DNA of 27,603 bases from Rhizophlyctis rosea (taxonomy: Eukaryota > Chytridiomycota > Chytridiomycetes > Rhizophlyctidales > Rhizophlyctidaceae): positions 1 to 27,603 of the forward strand of contig JADGJC010000383.1 in the NCBI GenBank assembly GCA_027596075.1, written 5' to 3'. Shown piece by piece: positions 21,083 through 27,603 of this stretch. Position numbers and translations under genes: made by a program. Numbering within the stretch: the first letter of the stretch is position 1; every line of letters begins with the position of its first letter. The notes beneath the pieces were generated by a model. The model searched no databases. It was not told the origin of the DNA and saw only the letters and a list, made by a program, of their open reading frames with translations.

Positions 21083-21845
21083 TGGTCATTTCAACAAACC
21101 GGCATACCCCACCCCGTTCTTTCCTCCCCGACACATGATTTGAACGGACTCCTGGTCCAAGTAAAACCTGCGGGCTGGCCAACAGCGTTCTCACACCCAC
21201 TCGTCCTCAACATCCAATCTGCCAAGACCTCCCATACCCTCCTTCATCACCCAGCCTCCGCGACCCATCAGGGTGAGGCTGCGCTACCTCTCTGACTACC
21301 AACCTCGAAGACCAAACCTCGCCATTCGCAAACGCCGTAGCCTCCAAAATCCAAGACACTGGGGCATCATACCTCGGTCCCTTCCCTTCCCGCCTCGAAG
21401 ATCCAACACGGTGAGGCATCATTCGGTCGCCCCCGCCAAGATCCAACAAGGTGCGGGCTCGGTCGCTTCCCTTCCTGCCTCCAAGATCCAACATGGTGAG
21501 GCATCGGCGGCTTTCGCGCCTACCTTTCCTGCCCCCAAGATCCAACTTGAAGAGGCATTGTCGGCCCCCGCTCCCGCCAAGAATCAACATGAAGCGGGAT
21601 CTTCGGCATCCCCGGCTCCAAGATCCAACATCATGAGGCACCGTCGGCTCCTCATCCCTCCAAGAAGATCCCCGGCCGATTCAAATCCCGTCCTGACGGA
21701 CCGGAGGTTCCACCGCTCCACCGGCATCAGCGACGGGAGATCTCACGCTTCATACTTTAGGATTGTCTCGTCCCCACTCGCATTCTCCAACTTCAAGTCC
21801 AACCGCAACTCTGACACTGACACTCATGGATCATCTTTGATTTGA
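21083..21845 (+). pseudogene. Degenerate repeat-coding region
   Basis: Plus-strand frames at 21083-21295 (...HHPASATHQGEAALPL) and 21300-21845 carry the same type of repeat in different frames: PASKIQHGEASAAFAP, PAPKIQLEEALSAPAP, PAKNQHEAGSSASP. The common word is P-A-x-K-I-Q-x-x-E-A-x-S. Unit spacings of 51, 40, 45, 54, 42 and 41 bases include two that break the frame, so no complete protein can be read. After the repeats the frame continues to 21845 with FKSNRNSDTDTHGSSLI. The minus strand has a matching long frame (21641-21207), but the plus frame gives the less biased composition. I do not recognise the family. Confidence 0.35.
21255..21660. repeat. Degenerate minisatellite (core AAGATCCAAC)
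   Basis: The core AAGATCCAAC, or a close variant, starts at 21347 (variant), 21398, 21438, 21483, 21537, 21579 (AAGAATCAAC) and 21620. It is usually followed by GGTGAGGCATC-like text and a Pro/Ser-coding C-rich linker. Further decayed units are at about 21260 and 21307. Confidence 0.7.
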
Positions 21846-22325
21846 CGCCAGCTGAGACCACCTTGGTAAGAGTTATCTCAAATGTTAATGGTTATCAAAC
21901 TGTCATGTAACGTGGCGTTTGGCGCATTCCTCTCCTTTCATCCATGTCACTGCTATTCACATTCACACACCGAGCAAATTCATTCATATGAGAACAACCG
22001 TATCTCTTACAAACTGTAAATTGACCTTATCGTACAACCAATATACACCGCAACTACCCACTGCGATTGACCTCAACGCTTGCGCGCCGGCTTGTTCTGC
22101 TGGTCCTCCAGGGTGCTTCCCGTAATCTCAATTGCTTTGTCTGCATTGATATGTTTGGTTCAGTGAATGCACATAGCACGGCAGGAGCAGGTTGCGTACT
22201 TAGAAATCCAATGACCATGGGCACCGGCACGACGGGAAATCTCTTGCCCGACCCCTTTTTCGGACTGGAAACTCGGTGACTTGTTAATCACTGAGATTGG
22301 TACCCTATGCCCATCGACATTGCAC
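21846..22325. other. Spacer before the kinase-like gene
   Basis: Short plus-strand frames (21919-22125, 22067-22279) have no motif. The region is the 3' side of the minus-strand kinase-like gene. I see no gene or RNA in it. Confidence 0.45.
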
Positions 22326-25208
22326 TCACACGTGCTTTTCCAAATCTGAACCGGCCGGAATGTGGAAATCGGTTATTGAAACGCCGTTTACTGTGCCGCT
22401 GATCCCGACGGATTTCAGCATGGCGGTAGCTTCGGTCGGCCTCGATACCCAAGCCCATCTGTTATCGCCTTCCTTCGTTTTCTTCGGAACACATCGATGG
22501 AAGGTCGTAATAACCGTCGCTTTCGCGCCCCGTCCTGTGCTCCCGACCAACTTGATGACGATTGTGTCAAAACCATCAGTCTTATCCTTGACAATGCTCC
22601 CCAACTCCGCCTTCACCTCCTCCTACATAATTTTCAATTTTGATCAGGACGCGCACGGACACATTGAGAGGATCACACTCACCCAAAGTCGTTTCAACAC
22701 TTGATTGGAGTCATATGGATCGATCAACACGATAATCTTTGACAAATGATTTCCGTGAGCTTACCTGGACCTCAGGATCACCACGGATTTCCCAAATCTT
22801 AACTCCCATTTCGCGTTTCCCCTCGTCGAAGTCGGGGCGCACATATATTGTCCTCGTGGTTGCTTCTTCATCCAGAGACGGCAGCTCGTCCCGTTGTCGT
22901 CGACGGGGCCGGCGCATCATGACCGGCAAAGCACGTGCCGCTTGTTGCGCTGGTGCTCCTGCGTCTTGGGCTCCTGCGTCTTGTGCTCCTGCGTCTTGTG
23001 CTCCTGGGCCTTGTGCTGCGGGGCGCGCGGGCGCTGCTGGGTTTCTTGCTGCCGGTGCTGCTGCCGCCGCCGCTGCTGGGTTTCTTGCTGCCGGTGCTGC
23101 CGCCGCCGCCGGTGCTGCTTCCGCCGCCCGTGCGTCTGTGACAGACCATCTTTATACGAGTTCATCTGGAGAATACGAGTGAGGGTGAACACATACCTTC
23201 TTCACTGATGAAGCGATTCCCGACGAAGATCCATTTGCTGTGCTTCTCCGTACCCGTCTTATGATTCCAAAAACTGTTGAAAGTGTCGTCAGTCCACACT
23301 GGCTCTATGATTTAATCCTGTAATTGTCGACTACCTTAATGGAGGTTTGTTCCACTCGCGCAGCCTCCCCCATTCATCCTCGGTCTGCATTAGCACGTCG
23401 CCGGCCAACTCCAAGTAGTAAGGCGCGACCTCAAGGGGCATGTCGATGTTGAGCTCGAGGGCGTGTTTGCCGTCCCGCATGTCAAGATGCCTTTTGATGG
23501 CTTGGCTTCGTGTGATGTCGTTGTGCTCGTGGGGTTGGAAATGGGGGCATAGTTGCAGAACTGTATCAATTTCATTTGAGAACATAGATGTACATTACCC
23601 CCAGAATCGTGTCACCGAATAATATCTGCCAAATGGTGTGTTTCACCGACAGCATGTCGGTTGTTGTAGTGGCAGATAGGGCGTCGGGGGAATTGAGGAG
23701 AGTGAGGGAGGCGTGTGACGCGGTATCTTCAATCTGGTGGTTTCCATTGTTATCTTGGCTGCGTGTTCACATTCAACCGATCGCATACTCACCCCGCCAT
23801 CAAGCAATCCGTCCGTGAATAGTCCACCCCCCAGGTCAATCGCCCTCACCTGGTTTGCATTTATTCTTCCCTGCCCTTCCGTCTTCTTCACAAACGTAAG
23901 GTTTGCCTTCAAATGTGCATGAGCTCTTGAGGTCAGTACTGGTTATGCATGCCGGCAACTTACCAGTTTGTGATCTCCGTGAAGAATGCCGTGCTGTTGC
24001 AATCCTTCTGCTACACCGATGAGGCCCTGGACGACTTGGTGAAGACCCTACTCTCCAGATTAAATGGGTTGTGATCAGTGTTATTGCAAAGAATATATAT
24101 ATGTCGTGAGCTTCCTGCAACTTCTTCACCACGTCTTCGATATCTCCCCCTGTCGAAGACTTCAATACAAGGGTCCATGGTGTACGACACAGAACAAGAA
24201 AACCTTACCCGCCTCAAGCTCCAACTCCAACTCATAAACCTTCTCACCAACAAACCGTCCGTTCCTCCCCACGGTCTTCACAAAGATGTTGTCCGGAAGC
24301 TCTGGAGCTATCAGGAGTTCCATCCGTGGCCCTCGGAAGGATGGTTGCTCCACCTCTGCTGCAGTGCGGTCCATCCCGAACGGGAATTCCCATCTTTTCA
24401 CCCACACGCCGATCCGTTCAACGAATCCACTGGCTGTGATAGCGACCGGGGCGCCCGTCTCGTCGGGATACTCCTTCCGGTAATCGAAAACCTCCTTGGC
24501 GTATTGGCATTCCGGCCATTCGTCTGTAATTTCCCGTGCGAACTGTTCATTGCAAATGCCGAAGTCTGTCATTACGTGCAATAGAATGCTGGAAACTTAT
24601 GAATGCAGCACTCACGCTGAGGGAGTCAAGCAGCACTAATGGAGATCAGACGCGCATGAGAAGACAGCAACCTTGCATATTGAACGCGACCGACAACCAG
24701 ACCTTGTCTCCTCTGCTGCCTCGCCCTCGCCAACTCGTCACTCACCCCCCATCCACCCCTGTACCTTCTTGACCGCCCTCCCCCTCACCGGGGGCCTCCC
24801 CTCCCTCATTATTATTACCACCAGGCCCCCCCTCATCCACAAACAATCCCTCAACATCGGCGCTCCCCTTCCCCTTCTTCCGCTCATGGTCGCCACTTCC
24901 CTTCTCAACAACATCACCGGCATCGGCGATCCCCCCCGCACTGGGGCCTGCCTCATTCCCCTCATTTACAATGGATGCTGCAGGCGCGTCCTTCCTGACG
25001 CTTGGGGCCCCCCCCTGCTTTCGCCCAACTCAACACAATTGGCGATCCCCCCCGCACTGGGGCCTGCCTCATGACCACTACCACTACCACCACCACCACC
25101 ACCTCGTACGCCCGCACCGCCCCCTTCACCCTTCCCCTTGCCCTTATCCACCACCCTCCCCTTCGGAGAAGACCTCCCTTTGGCGACCTTGGGGAGACCT
25201 TTTGTCAT
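22326..25208 (-). CDS. Kinase-fold protein with repeat-rich linkers; several frame breaks
   Basis: Minus-strand exons at about 25208-24746, 24588-24209, 24149-23964 (one break or a poor intron inside), 23906-23793, 23733-23599, 23560-23335, 23273-23197, 23149-22765, 22736-22683 and 22622-22326 would encode roughly 770 residues. Kinase features: GILHGDHKLANLTF (HRDxKxxN loop with Gly for Arg), AIDLGGG (DLG in place of DFG), TDMLSVKHTIWQILFG (helix F, D-x-x-S...L-x-G). A glycine-rich loop and the beta-3 lysine are not clear. The N terminus is Gly-rich and basic (MTKGLPKVAKGRSSPKG); an Ala/Pro/Gln linker follows the kinase part. The last exons form a separate alpha/beta-looking domain (RTIYVRPDFDEGKREMG, IIVLIDPYDSNQVLKRLW, GFDTIVIKLVGSTGRG). 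Frame continuity needs single-base corrections near 25010, 23598 and 23197-23273, and some introns are very short (28, 38, 47 nt). It is either a damaged assembly or an eroding gene. The start at 25208 is supported by a TATA box. Confidence 0.55.
22955..23099. repeat. Tandem repeats in the kinase-gene linker exon
   Basis: On the plus strand four 15-base units GCTCCTGCGTCTTGG/T lie at 22955-22969, 22970-22984, 22985-22999 and 23000-23014. A 20-base word (GTTTCTTGCTGCCGGTGCTG) then repeats exactly at 23041-23060 and 23080-23099, period 39. In the preferred minus frame they code Ala/Gly/Gln/Asp linkers. Confidence 0.8.
24925..25072. repeat. 32-base direct repeat in the N-terminal exon of the kinase-like gene
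   Basis: The same 32 bases, starting GGCGATCCCCCCCGCACTGG and ending GCCTGCCTCAT, lie at 24925-24956 and 25041-25072, offset 116. Both code (E)AGPSAGGIA on the minus strand, but the offset is not a multiple of three. A G8 run (plus-strand C8, about 25009-25016) lies between them and one more base there would restore the frame. Confidence 0.8.
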
Positions 25209-25299
25209 AGTTGCTTTACGAGATTGTATGCGTTTGAAGCTGTAAGACTTAGAGGTGCGATACCCAAAACTTTCAATGGGGTCTGCAGGCTTGGCAGCC

Positions 25300-25306
25300 T
25301 TTATAT
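25300..25306 (-). promoter_or_regulatory. TATA box of the kinase-like gene
   Basis: On the minus strand ATATAAAGG lies about 95 nt before the ATG at 25208. This supports that start over an in-frame ATG at 25457 further upstream. Confidence 0.5.
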
Positions 25307-25309
25307 GTG

Positions 25310-27310
25310 TGATGTGCGAATCCCAGCCGTTCATCAGTCCACAACCCAGTCCGCAGCACCGCTTTCCACAGTTGGCTCTGTGTGTACTTTCGGTGTCTGT
25401 GAACTGCGCATTTCGGGCTGTGAGACTCGGAGACTCCTCCACAATCGACACATGCATAAGTTTGTGACACGTTCATTTGTATCATGCAGCAACGCTGCAC
25501 CCTCAAACTTGAAAGTGAGTTGCGCAATCCTGATCTCATTAAGTTAGAAGCGCTTTCAGAGGGCAGGACGGACTCGATGATTGTGAGAGTTGGGAGCGCA
25601 GACACGTTTGAGGGAAGGGGGGGGTGGGGGGTTTCGCCATTCAAGTCCAGTGGTGTAATTTGGGGACCCCCTGCAGGGTGCTGAAAGCATCGCATTACAG
25701 TCGGGGTCCGGAGGGTGGGAAAGCAGTCAATCCGCAGCACGAGCAGCATGCTCCTCACAGATCAAAAGCGTGTGAACCCCTTCCCTCCAGATGAAATCGA
25801 CACCCCGGGTCGCGTTCCAAAGAGACACCCAACACCCCTCTTTGGCGGAGTGGGCGCTCATTATGCCAAATCTCATTTCCCACTGTTCCACCTCCGATCG
25901 CGGAGATTTCGGAAGTTTGAGGAATAGCCGGGAAACTCCGGCATGCATGAATCTGACATGTGAAGGCTTTCTCCCAAGAAGTCGGTCACCAATGAACAGC
26001 AGGAATCGTGCTATAGGATTGGACTGCCAGATTGACACAACCAATATGCAGAAGTGCGCACTGCCACCCGGCCTAGGGGGCGTTTGTCTGCCTGCATGCA
26101 GGATATCTCCCAGCCCTGATGTGACACCAAGAAAATGTCGATCTTGGGTATGTTGGGCGTGAAGAAAAAAGACGGCCGCCCGACGAATGCACTGTTCCAC
26201 CCAGGCTTAGATCTCCCACTGATAATGAATTGGGGTGCAAGCGTTTTGGCGGTGATGGATTCGTTGCGGTTGGTGGCGCTTACCAGGTCATCGGGCATAG
26301 GGGCCAGTGGGATGACGCGTCCAGAGATACGGTTCATCTATCGCGCGTCACATCACCCTTTGCCGTTTGCACCCAAGCAAGTGGCTCAGTATCGACAGAC
26401 CATTGGACGTTTACTATGATGCACTATGATTACTGGGCCACTTTGATGTTCACGATGGTGTCATCGGCCAGTGACTCGCCCTTGCATCATGCGGTCTGGA
26501 CCTCAATTGGGCCTTGTGATGACGTGGACACTAATGAACTGTTTTGCAAGGGGGTGTTTCGACCAGGGGGGTGCCACCCATGCATTCCCACGTCAATAGC
26601 AACAGTGCCAAGTCTCGAAACTTGGATCGAAACGAATCAAACCACAAAGAATCCTCGCCACCTGACTTGTAAGGGGTATTTACAAAGAGACTTTGCCCAT
26701 TTCACCAAGCACTGGCCGCCAACGACATCCTTCCTTTCCCACACATTAACAGCACGAAGGACTATCCTCAACGTTTACTATCCGCCATAATCTACGAACG
26801 CAAAAGCTCACTCCTACCACTTTCATTAACTCGCCGACTCCCCCCACACCGCCCTCCCAATTCAACATACGTAAGTTGAATATTAGCCGGCCGGGAAACG
26901 GCAGAGAATATTAGTGTAGCAACAGACCTGGCAACGAGCCGCCCAGGACCCAGACGCGACCACAACCCATGGAACTTCCCGTACAATATCGCCCGTACAA
27001 TGCCGCCGGTACAATATTGTGCTTTTGAGACGTGGTTCAATGAAAGGGAGGGTTTTCCCATGGGCTCTATGGCTTACGCTATGGTATCCCCCATACCCAT
27101 ACGGGGGACGACGCATGGGAAGTTTCTTGTTAGGGAGATCAATCGGAGGCTGCGAACTAATACGCGGCCAACTGTGCATGCCCTGGCTGCTTACCGACGG
27201 CTTGTTGAGAATAGAGCGAATATTCCTCGATGATTGACTTTACCACCAATGAACGGGCGCCATTCTGACGTCCCACTTTGTTTCATGACCACAGCATCCA
27301 TAGCTCAACA
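25310..27310. other. Gene-poor region
   Basis: Frames up to 186 codons on plus (26230-26790, no ATG at its start) and 157 on minus (26200-25727) overlap others of similar size and lack motifs. A minus frame 26337-26011 (MNRISGRVIPLAPMPDDL...) and a plus frame 27000-27233 (FNEREGFPMGSMAYAMVS...) have ordinary composition and might be small genes, but nothing else supports them. The 14-base repeats at 26981-27022 are listed separately. No tRNA or rRNA is seen. Confidence 0.4.
26981..27022. repeat. Three tandem 14-base units
   Basis: GTACAATATCGCCC, GTACAATGCCGCCG and GTACAATATTGTGC follow each other without gaps at 26981-26994, 26995-27008 and 27009-27022. The GTACAAT head is constant and the tails vary. 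GTACAATATTGTGC is itself nearly palindromic. Confidence 0.75.
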
Positions 27311-27471
27311 ATGGAGCAACAAAAACGCGTGAGTTGGGAGCTGTCAGTCGACCAGCACTGCGACTTCTTCAAGCTAAAAACTCATCCATGCCCACTTTCC
27401 AGCCCGCCGACCATTTCAAGCAGCCGTTCTTTGAAACACAGCGCAAGCGGAATGAACGATTTCAAGCAAAA
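27311..27471 (+). CDS. Start of a plus-strand gene running off the window
   Basis: ATG at 27311 (context CAACAATGG, a good eukaryotic start) opens exon 1, MEQQKR (27311-27328), ending at a GTGAGT donor. A 74-nt intron with acceptor CACTTTCCAG leads to exon 2 (27403-27471), PADHFKQPFFETQRKRNERF plus QAK, in frame and ending at a GTATGC donor. The peptide is basic and helical. Too little is present to name a family. The following intron enters the GC block at the window edge, so the rest is not visible. Both introns and phases agree, which makes a real gene likely. Confidence 0.5.
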
Positions 27472-27489
27472 GTATGCTCTTCCACACGT

Positions 27490-27570
27490 TGCGCGGGGGG
27501 CGGGGGGGGCCGGCGCGCCCGGCGGCGGCGCGCGCGCGGGGCAGGTCGGCCACGGCGGCGGGGCGGCCAG
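27490..27570. other. Extreme GC block near the right edge
   Basis: About 80 bases are nearly all G and C, with runs such as GCGGGGGGGGCC and GGCGGCGGCGCGCGCGCGGG, quite unlike the rest of the window. It sits inside the putative second intron of the right-edge gene. It could be foreign or assembly-edge sequence, or a real GC-rich repeat. Confidence 0.6.
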
Positions 27571-27603
27571 AAACACTCCCAACACGAAGCAGACACAATA
27601 GCA

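Noticed and set aside
21207..21641. 144-codon minus-strand frame over the minisatellite (repeated LDLGGRKG)
   Set aside because: Repeats keep several frames open; the plus frame has a repeat word that continues outside the array and was preferred, though neither is certain.
24602..24635. A 20-nt micro-exon (VLLDSLS) between good splice signals in the kinase-like gene
   Set aside because: Its length does not fit the phases of the flanking exons; direct splicing of 24746 to 24588 keeps the frame.
26230..26790. 186-codon plus-strand open frame
   Set aside because: It has no ATG near its start, no promoter signal and no recognisable motif, and the opposite strand is also largely open.

Overview
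This window looks like nuclear DNA of a fungus. The coding regions are split by many short GT-AG introns (mostly 55-110 nt). There are TATA boxes about 70-160 nt upstream of several starts, and the recognisable products are a fungal Pmp3 membrane proteolipid, an ARS-binding-protein-2 (Abp2) domain protein and a SLIP-GC-like dynamin-family protein. An early-diverging fungus such as a chytrid is my guess; the sequence alone does not fix it. I see no tRNA, rRNA, CRISPR array or intact transposon. All exon models were built by hand from splice signals and reading-frame continuity.

Left part (1-6.9 kb). A minus-strand gene for a secreted or ER-targeted protein runs off the left edge (exons 489-628 and 167-420). 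About 1 kb away, divergent from it, a five-exon plus-strand gene (1614-3862) encodes a 576-residue Abp2-domain protein with a Ser/acidic middle and a C-terminal coiled coil. A weak gene-poor stretch follows, then a frameshifted F-box-type gene (5303-6850).

Middle part (6.9-15.2 kb). This stretch is gene-poor. It holds remnants of a decayed minus-strand gene (about 8.3-9.9 kb), a cluster of palindromic TCCGAT motifs at 10.0-10.1 kb, a small TATA-driven membrane-protein gene with one frame break (10695-10965), the clear pmp3 gene (11964-12287, 57 residues) and an unrecognised three-exon gene (13707-15158).

Right part (15.2-27.6 kb). Three minus-strand multi-exon genes follow. One is an unrecognised Pro/Thr-rich protein with a coiled-coil tail (15822-17440). 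The next is a dynamin-like stalk protein of the SLIP-GC type that has no GTPase domain and ends in a short Cdc73-like segment (17943-19809). The third is a kinase-fold protein with repeat-rich linkers and a novel-looking C-terminal domain (22326-25208). Between the last two lies a degenerate coding minisatellite (about 21255-21660). At the right edge a plus-strand gene begins (27311) and enters an extreme GC block.

Several genes need single-base corrections, mostly in homopolymer runs, to keep their frame. That points either to an uncorrected long-read assembly or to real decay. I find no obvious operon-like or cooperating pathway. The most unusual loci are the GTPase-less dynamin/Cdc73-like chimera and the kinase-like gene.
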